Positions 10,599 through 20,189 are shown, numbered from the stretch's first letter. The stretch is DNA of 64,000 nucleotides from BOG-908 sp963692875 (GCA_965198755.1 OZ240673.1:1178001-1242000), one strand, 5' to 3'. Notes: generated from the letters alone by a model not told the origin. Numbers and translations are program-made.

Positions 10599-12245
10599 TC
10601 AAACCCGCAGAAGATGCACGTCCACCATCGGTTTCTTGCCCAGCTTCCGCCCGACAATCTTGCGCAGCGCCGCCCGCGCCGCATCCTGCAGTGCGGAATT
10701 ATCCCGCCGCAACGGCGCCGGCAGGTCGGCCACCGCAGCGCCAAAATCGCGGCCCAGCCGCTCCGTCTCCGGGTCCTCCGGCTCGAACAACCCCGGCGCA
10801 GTGACGCGCGCCTGGCCCATGATGCGGCCGGTGGCGTCCACCGCGAGGCTGCCCACCACCACGCCGTTGAACAGCATGCGACGGCGAGCGGCCATGACGC
10901 CGCCCTGCAGCGGCACTACGCGGTTGCCGTCGAGTGCGAGGCGGCCGACCGGCGCGCTGTCGGTGACAGACGGGCGGCCGGGGTAGAGGCTCAGGATGTC
11001 GCCATTTTCCAGTATCAGCGGGGTGGCCCCGAGCTCCTGGGCGAGTGCGGCGTGGGCGGAGAGGTGGCGCCACTCGCCGTGCACGGGGACCGCGTATTGC
11101 GGGCGGACCAGGCGATACAGGCGGCGCAGCTCGTCGCGCGCGGGGTGGCCGCTGACGTGGACCATGTGGTCGTCGTCGGTCATTACCCGCACGCCGCGGC
11201 GGACCAAATTGTCCTGCACGGCACCGATGGCTTTCTCGTTGCCGGGGATCATGCGGCTGGAGAAGATCACCGTGTCGCCCTCGCCCAGCGCGATGTTGGG
11301 GTGGGTGTCGGCGGCGACCCGGGCCAGCGCGCTGCGGGCCTCGCCCTGGCTGCCGGTGATCAGGATCAGCAGGTTGCCGTCGGGGACGTCGTTGGCGGCG
11401 TCCTCGCTGACGAATTGAGGGATGGTGCTGAGGTAGCCGGTCTCGCGCGCGGCCGTCTCTAGGTTGCGCAAGGAGCGGCCAACGAGCGCCACCGAGCGGC
11501 CGCAATCGCGCGCGGCGACGGCGACGCTTTCCACCCGGGCGACGTTGCTGGCGAAACAGGTGACCGCGATGCGGCCCTCGATCGACTTGATCAGGGTGGC
11601 GAGCGAGCGGCGCACGTCGCCTTCCGAGCCGGAATGGCCTTCCACCAGGGCGTTGGTGCTGTCGCAGACCATTGCCAGCACGCCTTCGTCGCCCAGGGCG
11701 GAGAATGCGGCTTCGTCGGTCGGCGGGCCCACCAGCGGGTGCGGGTCCAGCTTCCAGTCGCCGGTGTGGACGATCGTGCCGTAGGGCGTGCGGATGGCCA
11801 GCGCCTGGGCTTCAGGCGTGGAATGGGCCACGCGAAGGAACTGCAGGCGGAACGGCCCGAGCTCGAAAGAGCCGCCGGGCGGGATCACGTGTAGCCGCAC
11901 CTCGTTGACCAGGTGCGCCTCGGTCAGCTTGCGACGCAGCACCGCGGCGGTGAACGGGGTGGCGTAGACCGGGCAGCGCAGCTGGCGCCAGAGGTGGGCG
12001 ACGGCGCCCACGTGGTCCTCGTGCGCGTGGGTGATGACCAGGCCGAGCAGCTTGTCGCGCCGCTCGGCGATGTAGGCGGGGTCCGGCATGATCACGTCGG
12101 CCTCGGGCAGCTCGTTGCCGCCGAAGCCGATGCCGCAGTCGATGGCGAGGTACTGACCGTCGCATCTGTACAGGTTGAGGTTCATGCCAATCTCGCCCGT
12201 CCCGCCCAACGGCAGGAAGGCGAGGTCGCCGGTTGTTGCGTCCAT
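10599..12245 (-). CDS. rnj: Ribonuclease J
   Basis: A 548-residue metallo-beta-lactamase/beta-CASP nuclease that processes and degrades RNA, including 5'-to-3' trimming. The zinc site HAHEDH is in VITHAHEDHVG. Further metal or active-site motifs are HTGDWK, CDSTNA, and in the beta-CASP part MVHVSGH and VHGE. The C-terminal domain ends VDVHLLRV. The start ATG at 12243-12245 follows coaX by ten bases, making it the last gene of the nuo-birA-coaX-rnj run. RNase J instead of an RNase E-only system is normal for alphaproteobacteria. Confidence 0.95.
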   Translation of the reverse strand: MDATTGDLAFLPLGGTGEIGMNLNLYRCDGQYLAIDCGIGFGGNELPEADVIMPDPAYIAERRDKLLGLVITHAHEDHVGAVAHLWRQLRCPVYATPFTAAVLRRKLTEAHLVNEVRLHVIPPGGSFELGPFRLQFLRVAHSTPEAQALAIRTPYGTIVHTGDWKLDPHPLVGPPTDEAAFSALGDEGVLAMVCDSTNALVEGHSGSEGDVRRSLATLIKSIEGRIAVTCFASNVARVESVAVAARDCGRSVALVGRSLRNLETAARETGYLSTIPQFVSEDAANDVPDGNLLILITGSQGEARSALARVAADTHPNIALGEGDTVIFSSRMIPGNEKAIGAVQDNLVRRGVRVMTDDDHMVHVSGHPARDELRRLYRLVRPQYAVPVHGEWRHLSAHAALAQELGATPLILENGDILSLYPGRPSVTDSAPVGRLALDGNRVVPLQGGVMAARRRMLFNGVVVGSLAVDATGRIMGQARVTAPGLFEPEDPETERLGRDFGAAVADLPAPLRRDNSALQDAARAALRKIVGRKLGKKPMVDVHLLRV

Positions 12246-12254
12246 TATTTGCCT

Positions 12255-13064
12255 TTACTCAGCTTCAATTGTTCGAGTTCTGTCGCGTGGTAATCTGGGA
12301 GCGGGGTTGCGCTCCGCCAACAGGCGTAGGCCGTCGAGCGTCAGATCAGGGTCGATCCGGTCGAAAATGGTGGTGCCTTCAGCGAACAGCGGAGCCAGGC
12401 CGCCGGTGGCGACGATCTTGGCCGGCGTGTCGAGCTCACGGCGAATCCGGGTAACGAGGCCTTCGACCAGGCCTATGTAGCCCCAGTACACGCCTGACTG
12501 CATTGCAGCAACAGTGCCGGTGCCGATGACCGCCTGCGGCCGGCCGATGCCGATGCGCGGCAGACGGGCGGCAGCCTGGTGCAGCGCCTCGATGGAGAGG
12601 TTGATGCCGGGCGCAATGGCGCCGCCCAGGTAGGCGCCGTCCTGTCCCACCACGTCGAAGGTGGTGGCGGTGCCAAAGTCGATGATCACCAGGGCAGCGT
12701 GGAAGTGGCGGTAGGCGGCCAGCGCGTTCAGCAGGCGGTCGGCGCCGACGTCCTCGGGGTTATCCACGCGGATGTCGAAACCCCAGTCCAGCGTGGCGCG
12801 GGCGACCAGGGGCTCGACCTTGAACCACTCGCGGCAGAGGCGGCGCAAATGGTAGAGGGCGGCGGGCACCACGGTGCCGATGACGGCGCCGTTCACCAGG
12901 TCCGGCGAGAGCTTGGTGTGGGTGAGCAGGGTGAGCAGCCAGACGGCATATTCGTCGCTGGTGCGCTGCGGCTCGGTAGCGATGCGCCAGATGCCGGCCC
13001 AGCGCTGGCCGTCGTGGACGGCGAAGACGACGTTGGTGTTGCCGGCGTCTACGACTAGGAGCAC
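12255..13064 (-). CDS. coaX: Type III pantothenate kinase
   Basis: A 269-residue enzyme phosphorylating pantothenate, the first step of coenzyme A synthesis. It belongs to the ASKHA fold: the phosphate motif is DAGNTNVVFAV at the N-terminus, with GADRLLNALAA and DFGTATTFDVV in the middle and ATGGLAPLF near the end. I choose the GTG at 13062-13064, which gives M-LLVVDAGNTN, the family start. The longer frame reads into a family-1 repeat and is not supported. It follows birA across that repeat. Confidence 0.93.
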   Translation of the reverse strand: MLLVVDAGNTNVVFAVHDGQRWAGIWRIATEPQRTSDEYAVWLLTLLTHTKLSPDLVNGAVIGTVVPAALYHLRRLCREWFKVEPLVARATLDWGFDIRVDNPEDVGADRLLNALAAYRHFHAALVIIDFGTATTFDVVGQDGAYLGGAIAPGINLSIEALHQAAARLPRIGIGRPQAVIGTGTVAAMQSGVYWGYIGLVEGLVTRIRRELDTPAKIVATGGLAPLFAEGTTIFDRIDPDLTLDGLRLLAERNPAPRLPRDRTRTIEAE

Positions 13065-13073
13065 GGGAGACCT

Positions 13074-13213
13074 GCAAGGCAAGGCAAGCGGTTCTTTTTT
13101 GAAAAAAAGACCCAAAAAATATTTGTTCCCTTGGGCGCGCGCTGCGGGAAATTCCGAGACAGCAGGACCAAAAGTTTTTTGCTGCTTTTTTTCAAAAAAG
13201 CAGGCCTTGCTTT
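13074..13213. repeat. Family-1 palindromic repeat, full copy overlapping the birA 3' end
   Basis: Left arm gcggttctttttt-g-aaaaaaaga, then cccaaaaaatatttgttcc; right arm ccaaaagttttttgctgc, ttttttc and aaaaaagcaggccttgctt. The outer part of the right arm encodes the last birA codons and its stop. Confidence 0.88.
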
Positions 13214-13920
13214 GCTGTGGTGACGACCTCGCCGCTACTGATCGGCGTCTCGTATCCGGCCAGCAGCAGTTCGCCCGTATCCGTCAGACCGGCAAAGGCG
13301 CCGGTGACGCGGCGGTGCGGCAACTGCACCTCCATCGTCGTGCCGAGCTTGTGGGCGCGGTCCAGCCAGGCGTCACGCAAGGCAGCGTCCGACGCATCCA
13401 ACAGGGCCTCGAGCTCGCGGAGGACGGCAGCTGCCACCTGCTGGGCCGGAGGCGCGGGCGGCGGCAGGTGAGCGACTTCACGGTCCGGGAGGTTGGGAAC
13501 GGCGCGCAGGTTGGCGCCCATGCCGATGACGATCCAGGCGACCGCGCCGGCCACCACCTCGGTGTCGATCAGGATGCCGGCCAGCTTGGCGCCGTGCAGC
13601 AGCACGTCGTTTGGCCACTTCAGCGTCAGGCCGCTCGTGTGACGGGACAGAGCATCGTGCAGTGCTAGGCCGGCCATCAGCGCCCAGCGGCCGGGCGCCG
13701 GCACAGGGCTTGCGGGGCGCAGCAGGACGGAAAGGTTCAGGTTACCCTCGGGCGCCACCCAGGCCCGGCCGCCCCTGCCCCGGCCGGCGGTCTGGCGGGC
13801 GGCCAGGACGGCAAGCCGGCCGGGATCGCCGGCGCGGGCGGCGGCGATGGCCTCATCCTGCGTGGATGCGAGCGTTTCGTGCGTGTGCAGCCGCCAGCCA
13901 GGCGGCGCGTCCACTGTCAC
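13192..13920 (-). CDS. birA: Biotin-[acetyl-CoA-carboxylase] ligase
   Basis: A 242-residue biotin protein ligase that attaches biotin to BCCP. Motifs are the nucleotide/biotin loop QTAGRGRGGRAW and LKWPNDVLLHGAKLAGIL, then IGMGANLR. It has no N-terminal helix-turn-helix, so it is a ligase without the repressor domain. I choose the GTG at 13918-13920, which overlaps the nuoN stop by four bases (GTGA); a second GTG lies two codons later. The C-terminus (AKQGLLF) and the stop come from the inserted family-1 repeat. Its place after nuoN is common in alphaproteobacteria. Confidence 0.9.
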   Translation of the reverse strand: MTVDAPPGWRLHTHETLASTQDEAIAAARAGDPGRLAVLAARQTAGRGRGGRAWVAPEGNLNLSVLLRPASPVPAPGRWALMAGLALHDALSRHTSGLTLKWPNDVLLHGAKLAGILIDTEVVAGAVAWIVIGMGANLRAVPNLPDREVAHLPPPAPPAQQVAAAVLRELEALLDASDAALRDAWLDRAHKLGTTMEVQLPHRRVTGAFAGLTDTGELLLAGYETPISSGEVVTTAKQGLLF

Positions 13921-15338
13921 CCGAACAGGGCCTTTGCCGCCTGGGTGGCCGCGCCCACGAACGGGGCGGGGAACGCGAAGAAGACGAGGGTAAAAGCGCC
14001 GGTGGCCAACGCCACGAAGGACAGCGAGCCAGAGCGGGCGTCGAAGGCGGCCTCCGACGAGTCGAAGAACATCACCTTGATGACGCGCAGGTAGTAGAAC
14101 AGAGCAACTACGCTGGTCAGCACGCCGATGATTGCGAGCGTCCACATGCCGGCGTTCACCGCAGCCTCGAAGACGAAGAACTTGCCGAAGAAGCCGGCCA
14201 TGGGTGGCACGCCTGCCATGCTCAGCATGAAGATGGCCATCAGCGTGGCGAGAGTGAGGTCGTTCTTGGCCAGGCCGCCGAGGTCGCTGATCATCTCTAC
14301 GGCCAGACCGCGACGTCGCATGGCGATGATGCAGGCGAACACGCCGGCTGACATCACCACGTAGGTGAGCAGGTAGACCAGCACGCCGCGCACGCCCGTC
14401 TCGGTGCCCGCGGCCAGGCCAATCAGCGCGTAGCCCATGTGGCCGATGGAGGAGTACGCCATCAGCCGCTTGATGTTGGTTTGCGCGATGGCGGCGAAGC
14501 TGCCCAGCAGCATAGAGGCGATGGCGACCAGCACGATGATCGGCTGCCACTGGATTGCGACGTGGCCGAACGGGCCGAACATCACGCGCAGCAGCACGAC
14601 GAACGGGGCCACCTTCGGCGCCGTGCTCATGAACGCGGTGACCGACGTGGGCGCGCCCTCGTAGACGTCCGGAGTCCACATGTGGAAGGGCACGGCGGAA
14701 AGTTTGAAGGCGAGGCCCGCAATGATGAAGGCGATGCCGACGATCAGGCCGGTGGAGACGCCGGCCGGGTCGGTGACAGCCTGCGCGATATGGGCGAAAT
14801 CCATTGACCCGGAGAAGCCGTAGGTGAGCGAGATGCCGTAGAGCAGCAGGCCCGACGCGAGCGCACTGAGGACGAAGTATTTCAAGCCGGCTTCGGAGGA
14901 GCGCAGTTCGTCGCGCGCAAACGCGGCCAGCACGTAGATGGCCAACGATTGCAGCTCGAGCCCCATATACAGGGTCATCAGGTTGTTGGCCGACGCCATC
15001 ACCATCATGCCGACGGTGCTGAGCAACATCAGCACCGGGAACTCAAACCGGCTGATGTTTTGGTGGCGGTTGTAGTCCAGCGACAGGATGGCGCAGAGCC
15101 CGGTTGAGCCGAGGATCAGCAGCTTGCTGAACTTGGAGAAGGCATCGCTGACGAACAGGCCGTCAAACCCGACGGCGGTTCGCGTGCCGACGACGAGCAC
15201 CCCGGTGACCAGGCACGCGGCCAGTGCAGCCATGGTGCAGGCGACCATGGTGTCGCGCTTCTGCGTGACACCGCCGATGAGGATGGCCAGGGCGCTGACG
15301 GCCAGCACGATTTCCGGCACCGCCAGCGACCAGTTCAT
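13917..15338 (-). CDS. nuoN: NADH-quinone oxidoreductase subunit N
   Basis: A 473-residue antiporter-like membrane subunit of complex I, with about 14 helices. Family segments seen include YMGLELQSLAIYVLAAF, SGLLLYGISLTYGFSG and AYSSIGHMGYALIGLA. It pumps protons as part of the membrane arm. The start codon overlaps the nuoM stop by four bases (ATGA) and its own stop overlaps the birA start, so the chain is translationally coupled. Confidence 0.96.
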   Translation of the reverse strand: MNWSLAVPEIVLAVSALAILIGGVTQKRDTMVACTMAALAACLVTGVLVVGTRTAVGFDGLFVSDAFSKFSKLLILGSTGLCAILSLDYNRHQNISRFEFPVLMLLSTVGMMVMASANNLMTLYMGLELQSLAIYVLAAFARDELRSSEAGLKYFVLSALASGLLLYGISLTYGFSGSMDFAHIAQAVTDPAGVSTGLIVGIAFIIAGLAFKLSAVPFHMWTPDVYEGAPTSVTAFMSTAPKVAPFVVLLRVMFGPFGHVAIQWQPIIVLVAIASMLLGSFAAIAQTNIKRLMAYSSIGHMGYALIGLAAGTETGVRGVLVYLLTYVVMSAGVFACIIAMRRRGLAVEMISDLGGLAKNDLTLATLMAIFMLSMAGVPPMAGFFGKFFVFEAAVNAGMWTLAIIGVLTSVVALFYYLRVIKVMFFDSSEAAFDARSGSLSFVALATGAFTLVFFAFPAPFVGAATQAAKALFG

Positions 15339-17191
15339 CGTGAAGCTCCTACCAGGCTCGACGCAGCCTGAACCGGATGGGTTGGAGACAGCGCACTCGC
15401 AAGATGCGGCGGCTGTACGGACGCGATAGCCGATGATACATGAACCGCCCGGACGACCTGCGCCATAGCTGCGGTGTGAGTGGGCTGCGCAGCGTGTCCC
15501 GTTTGGAACAGTAGCGGAGTATGCGCGGCCTGGGCGAAATCAAGCGAGTGCGCGGCCTGCGCGATTGAAGCCGCGGATGCAATCTGGGCCATTTGCGCCG
15601 CGTGCCCGGCTTGGGCGAGTTGCGCCGCGTGCGCGGTTTGAGCGAGTTGCGCCGCGTGCGCGGTTTGAGCGAGTTGCGCCGCGTGCGCGGCGACGTTCAT
15701 CGCCTGGGCGTGCTGCCCAACCATCGCCGACACGCTCGCGGCGAAGTAGTTGGTGAAACTGCTAGGATAAATTCCGAGCCACAGCGTGAGCACCGCAAGC
15801 GGTGTGAAGATGGCCACCTCGCGCGACGAAAGGTCGAGGATGCCGCGAAGGTCGGCACGGACGATGCTGCCAAAGATCACCCGGCGGTAAAGAAAGAGCA
15901 TATAGGCGGCACCCAGAATCATGCCAAAGCTGCCGAGCAGTGCGAGCCAGATGCTGACCTGAAAAGCGCCGACGAGGACGAGGAACTCACCGACGAAACC
16001 CGACGTGCCGGGCAGCCCGATCGACGCCATGGTGAACAGCATGAAAATGAAGGCGTAAGCAGGCATGCGGTCGGCGAGCCCACCATAGCGGGCGATGTCG
16101 CGCGTGTGGATGCGGTCGTAGATGACGCCAACACACAGAAAGAGCGCCGCAGAGACGACGCCGTGCGAGATCATCTGAAACAGCGCGCCGTCAATGCCCT
16201 GGATGTTGAACGTAAAGATGCCGATTATGACGACGCCCATGTGGGCGATCGACGAGTAGGCGATCAGCTTTTTCATGTCCTCCTGCGCCAAGGCGACGAG
16301 CGAGGTGTAGATCACCGCGATGACGCCGAGAGCGAACATAAGCGGTGCGAAATGTGCCGAGGCCACCGGTAGCATGGGTACGGCAAAGCGCAGGAAACCG
16401 TAACCGCCCATCTTGAGTAGCACGCCGGCAAGGATGACCGAGCCGGCCGTAGGCGCCTCGACATGGGCGTCAGGCAACCAGGTGTGCACCGGCCACATCG
16501 GTACCTTCACCGCGAACGACGCGAAGAACGCCAGGAATAACCAGTACTGCGCACCCGCGCTGAACGGCGTGTGCGTGAGAACGGTGATGTCGGTGGTGCC
16601 GGCCTGATGCCACATTGCGAGCAACGCCAGCAACATCAGCACCGAGCCGGCAAACGTATAGAGGAAGAATTTCAACGACGCGTAGACGCGGCGCGGGCCG
16701 CCCCAGACGCCGATGATGAGGTACATCGGAATGAGTACGCCTTCGAAGAAGACGTAGAAGAGCAGGAAGTCGGCTGCCGAGAACATGCCGACCATCATCG
16801 TCTCGAGGATGAGGAAGGCAGCCATGTATTCGCGCACGCGTATCTTTACGCTGTCCCAGCTGGCCAGAATGCAGATCGGGGTGAGCGCGGTGGAGAGCAG
16901 CACGAACAGCACCGAGATGCCGTCCACACCCATGCGGTAACCGATGCCGTATTCCGGCAGCCAGGTGGCGGACTCCGCAAACTGGTAGCCAGGCTCGCGC
17001 AAGTCAAAGCGCGTCCACAGCACCAGCGAAATCAGGAAGATGATCAGGCTGGTCCACAGCGCGGTCCAGCGGGCGTTCTGTGCAACGGCCTGCTCGTCAC
17101 CCCGTAACGTCATCAGGATGACTACGCCCAGCAGCGGCAGGAACGTCAGCAGCGAGAGGATGGGAAATCCGGCGGCGTTGGTCTCGGTCAC
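15335..17191 (-). CDS. nuoM: NADH-quinone oxidoreductase subunit M with long C-terminal repeat tail
   Basis: A 618-residue proton-pumping subunit of complex I. The core (about residues 1-492) has the family motifs FFEGVLIPMYLIIG (key Glu150), AVKVPMWPVHTWLPDAH (key Lys229) and AYSSIAHMGV. NuoM usually ends near 500 residues. Here a further 125 residues follow, starting with four copies of a nine-residue unit of the form AHAAQLAQT and then a looser H/A/Q-rich tail. The DNA of this part is a 27-bp tandem repeat (about 15590-15692). The frame stays open to a stop overlapping nuoN, so the extension appears genuine. Confidence 0.95.
   Translation of the reverse strand: MTETNAAGFPILSLLTFLPLLGVVILMTLRGDEQAVAQNARWTALWTSLIIFLISLVLWTRFDLREPGYQFAESATWLPEYGIGYRMGVDGISVLFVLLSTALTPICILASWDSVKIRVREYMAAFLILETMMVGMFSAADFLLFYVFFEGVLIPMYLIIGVWGGPRRVYASLKFFLYTFAGSVLMLLALLAMWHQAGTTDITVLTHTPFSAGAQYWLFLAFFASFAVKVPMWPVHTWLPDAHVEAPTAGSVILAGVLLKMGGYGFLRFAVPMLPVASAHFAPLMFALGVIAVIYTSLVALAQEDMKKLIAYSSIAHMGVVIIGIFTFNIQGIDGALFQMISHGVVSAALFLCVGVIYDRIHTRDIARYGGLADRMPAYAFIFMLFTMASIGLPGTSGFVGEFLVLVGAFQVSIWLALLGSFGMILGAAYMLFLYRRVIFGSIVRADLRGILDLSSREVAIFTPLAVLTLWLGIYPSSFTNYFAASVSAMVGQHAQAMNVAAHAAQLAQTAHAAQLAQTAHAAQLAQAGHAAQMAQIASAASIAQAAHSLDFAQAAHTPLLFQTGHAAQPTHTAAMAQVVRAVHVSSAIASVQPPHLASALSPTHPVQAASSLVGASR
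15590..15692. repeat. 27-bp tandem repeat inside nuoM
   Basis: About four units of gagttgcgccgcgtgcgcgg plus tttgagc in tandem, with the outer units slightly changed. Each unit encodes nine residues (AHAAQLAQT-like, read on the minus strand). The number of units could vary between strains. Confidence 0.9.
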
Positions 17192-17197
17192 GTCAGG

Positions 17198-19129
17198 TCA
17201 CCGCACGAGGAGGAAGAGGCTGACCATCACGACGAGGCCGATCAGCATGGTGAAGGCATAGACAGCGATCGAACCGGTCTGGATCCGCACCACCTGGACC
17301 GAGCCGCCTTCTGCCATGCTGGCCAGGCCGTTCGGCACGCCATCAATGATCTGCGCGTCGCCGACTTTCCAAAGCTCGCGCGCCAGCCACATCGACGAAC
17401 GGACGAACAGGATCTCGTACAGCTCATCGAAATACCACTTGTTGAGCAGGAAGCGGTAGATGGCAGGAAACGCCGCGGCCAGACGTACCGGCAGTTGCGG
17501 CCGCATGACATAAAACAGGTAGGCGAGCGCCAAGCCGAGCACGCCGGTGGCGGTGGGCAGAAGGCCGATCAGCAACGGCGTGCGTTCGACCTGCTGGAGG
17601 ACATGGTTGTTGGGACCGTTGAAGATTGCTCCTTGCCAATACGCGGCGTTGTGGTCGCCGATGAACATCGCGTGCAGGAGCCAACCGGCGAATACGGCGC
17701 CGAGCGAGAGCAACATCAGAGGCCCGGTCATGCTGAGCGGGCTTTCATGCACGTGCTCCATCACGTGGAGGTCGGCGCGCGGCGCCCCGTGGAAAGTCAT
17801 GAACAGCAGACGGCCGGAGTAGAATGCGGTCAGAAACGCCGCCATGGTGCCGCAGACAAAACCATACATGCCTACGGCGCTGCCCGCCGCATAGGTCGAT
17901 TCAAGAATGGCATCTTTCGACCAGTAGCCGGCAAAATACGGAATGCCCGCCAACGCCAAGCTGCCGAGCCACATGCTAGTGTAGGTGATTGGAATCATGC
18001 GCCAGATGCCGCCCATCCGCCGCATGTCCTGCTCGTCCGACATCGCGTGGATCACCGACCCTGCGCACAGGAACAGCAGCGCCTTGAAGAACGCGTGAGT
18101 GATAAGATGGAACATGCTCGCCTGGTAAGCACCGACGCCGGCGGCCATGAACATGTAGCCGAGCTGCGAACACGTGGAATAGGCGATCACCCGTTTGATG
18201 TCGTTCTGCACACACGCGATGGTGGCTGCAAAGATGCAGGTTGTAGCGCCGATGAAGGTGATGAAATTGAGAGCGCTCGGCGCCCACTCGAGCAAGGGCG
18301 ACATACGGCTCATCAGGAAAACGCCTGCAGTCACCATCGTGGCTGCGTGGATCAGCGCTGACACCGGCGTGGGACCCTCCATCGCATCGGGCAGCCAAGT
18401 GTGTAGCAGGATCTGTGCCGACTTGCCCATCGCACCAATGAACAGCAGGTAGCCAATCACCTCGTAGCTGCGCGGCTCTGCACCGAACACATGGTAAGTG
18501 TCTGCCATGTGGGCAGGGATGGCGGCGAAGATGGTTGTGAAATCGACCGAGCCGAACTTTAAGAACACCATGGCAATGCCGACCGCAAAGCTGAGATCGC
18601 CGACGCGGTTCACTACCATGGCCTTGATTGCGGCACGTGCAGCTGACGGCCGATCGTACCAGTATCCAATCAAAAGATAGCTCGCCAGGCCTACGCCCTC
18701 CCAACCAAAAAACAACTGCACAAGGTTGTCGGCGGTGACCAGCATGAGCATGGCGAAGGTGAACAATGACAGGTAGGCAAAAAATCGCGTCGTGGTGCTG
18801 TGTTCGTGCGCCATGTAGCCGGTGCTGTAGACGTGGATCAGCGTGGCAACGACTGTAACCATCGCCACCATTGACACAGAGAGCGAATCGTAACGTAGCG
18901 CCCAATCCAAGTGGAAGCTCCCGGAGTCGATCCAGGTTGCGATAGCCACCGTGCTGTTCGGCACATTAGCAAAGATGTGCTGATACCAGGACGTAACGCC
19001 GCACACAGACGCCAGCAACATGCAGATGATGGTGATCAGTTGCGCCGCCCGGTCACCTATGGAACGGCCGGCAAAACCGCAAACCAGCGAGCCGAAGATC
19101 GGCGCGAAGACGGCGATCGCGTAAATCAT
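17198..19129 (-). CDS. nuoL: NADH-quinone oxidoreductase subunit L
   Basis: A 643-residue antiporter-like subunit at the tip of the complex I membrane arm, with the long lateral helix near its C-terminus. Family sequences seen are FFGWEGVGLASYLLIGYW, MGKSAQILLHTWLPDAMEGP and AYSTCSQLGYMFMAAG. Length and ends are normal for the family. It sits between nuoK (one base away) and nuoM (six bases). Confidence 0.97.
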   Translation of the reverse strand: MIYAIAVFAPIFGSLVCGFAGRSIGDRAAQLITIICMLLASVCGVTSWYQHIFANVPNSTVAIATWIDSGSFHLDWALRYDSLSVSMVAMVTVVATLIHVYSTGYMAHEHSTTTRFFAYLSLFTFAMLMLVTADNLVQLFFGWEGVGLASYLLIGYWYDRPSAARAAIKAMVVNRVGDLSFAVGIAMVFLKFGSVDFTTIFAAIPAHMADTYHVFGAEPRSYEVIGYLLFIGAMGKSAQILLHTWLPDAMEGPTPVSALIHAATMVTAGVFLMSRMSPLLEWAPSALNFITFIGATTCIFAATIACVQNDIKRVIAYSTCSQLGYMFMAAGVGAYQASMFHLITHAFFKALLFLCAGSVIHAMSDEQDMRRMGGIWRMIPITYTSMWLGSLALAGIPYFAGYWSKDAILESTYAAGSAVGMYGFVCGTMAAFLTAFYSGRLLFMTFHGAPRADLHVMEHVHESPLSMTGPLMLLSLGAVFAGWLLHAMFIGDHNAAYWQGAIFNGPNNHVLQQVERTPLLIGLLPTATGVLGLALAYLFYVMRPQLPVRLAAAFPAIYRFLLNKWYFDELYEILFVRSSMWLARELWKVGDAQIIDGVPNGLASMAEGGSVQVVRIQTGSIAVYAFTMLIGLVVMVSLFLLVR

Positions 19130-19130
19130 C

Positions 19131-19454
19131 TCAGCCCTTCATCAGGTTCACGTCCTCGACCTCGATCGAGCCGCGATTGCGGAAGTAGACTACCACGATC
19201 GCCAGGCCAATAGCTGCTTCCGCTGCGGCAACCGTCAGGACAAACATTGCAAGTATCTGCCCAGCAAGGTCGTTCAGCGCCGAGGAGAACGCCACGAGGT
19301 TGAGGTTCACCGCCAACAGGATCAGCTCGACGGACATCAAGATGATGATGACATTCTTTCGATTCAGAAAAATGCCGAACACGCCGAGGACGAGTAGGAT
19401 TGCGGCTACAGTCAAATAATGGCCGAGGCCTACGGTCAGGGCTCCGTGAGGCAT
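19131..19454 (-). CDS. nuoK: NADH-quinone oxidoreductase subunit K
   Basis: A 107-residue membrane subunit with three helices. The conserved glutamates are in MSVELILLAVNLNLVAF (helix 2) and AAAEAAIGLAIVV (helix 3). It carries the family-typical C-terminus with a short soluble tail. It starts at the ATG at 19452-19454, three bases after nuoJ. Confidence 0.96.
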   Translation of the reverse strand: MPHGALTVGLGHYLTVAAILLVLGVFGIFLNRKNVIIILMSVELILLAVNLNLVAFSSALNDLAGQILAMFVLTVAAAEAAIGLAIVVVYFRNRGSIEVEDVNLMKG

Positions 19455-19457
19455 GTC

Positions 19458-20189
19458 TCAGTGTTCCCCATGCACAGGTTCCGGCGCCGGTGCGCCATCG
19501 TGATGCGCATCACCAGACACTGCAAGCTCGCCAGCCCGGAGCAAGACCGGCGCAGGTTTCGGCCGGTAGATACCGCCCGACGCAAGCACACCGTCGCCAG
19601 ATCTGAGTTGGAGGAGCTCAAGCGTGTCAGCAACGCGATGCTCCTGTTGGCGAGTGATGTTCTGGCGGCGCGAATTGTGCCGGTCGCGATGGGTAAGCAC
19701 GATAGCGCCGACCATCGCGACTAGTAGGATCAGCCCGGACAACTGAAACAGCAACACATAGTTTGTATAGAGAACCTGACCAATGGCCCGCGTGTTCTGC
19801 ACCTTGTCTGGTATCTGGCTCAGACGCAGTACCGGGGCATCGGCAGACATCTGCCAGCCAAACAACACGCTCAACAACTCGAAGAAGAGAACCGCGCCGA
19901 CGGTGGCGCCAACCGGTGCGTAGCGCTGAAAGCCTTCGCGCAACGCAGAAAAGTCCACGTCCAGCATCATCACCACGAATAGAAACAAAACTGCAACCGC
20001 ACCGACGTAAACGATGACAAGAATCATCGCGAGGAATTCGGCGCCAGCGATGAGGAACAAGGCCGCGGCGTTGAAAAACGCCAAAATAAGAAACAACACC
20101 GAGTGCACGGGATTACGGCTGCTCACCACCATTGCTGCCGAGCCGAGCAACACGGCCGAAAAGACGTAGAATGCAACGGACGTGATCAT
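19458..20189 (-). CDS. nuoJ: NADH-quinone oxidoreductase subunit J
   Basis: A 243-residue membrane subunit with five helices; the conserved third-helix region is EFLAMILVIVYVGAVAVLFLF. I choose the ATG at 20187-20189, which overlaps the nuoI stop by four bases (ATGA); the longer frame upstream lies inside nuoI. The last 60 residues after the fifth helix are hydrophilic and longer than in many NuoJ proteins, ending in PEPVHGEH. Confidence 0.95.
   Translation of the reverse strand: MITSVAFYVFSAVLLGSAAMVVSSRNPVHSVLFLILAFFNAAALFLIAGAEFLAMILVIVYVGAVAVLFLFVVMMLDVDFSALREGFQRYAPVGATVGAVLFFELLSVLFGWQMSADAPVLRLSQIPDKVQNTRAIGQVLYTNYVLLFQLSGLILLVAMVGAIVLTHRDRHNSRRQNITRQQEHRVADTLELLQLRSGDGVLASGGIYRPKPAPVLLRAGELAVSGDAHHDGAPAPEPVHGEH

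Noticed and set aside
13192..14679. A 495-codon minus-strand frame joining birA with part of nuoN
   Set aside because: The upstream part is a shadow of nuoN in another frame; birA starts at the GTG overlapping the nuoN stop.
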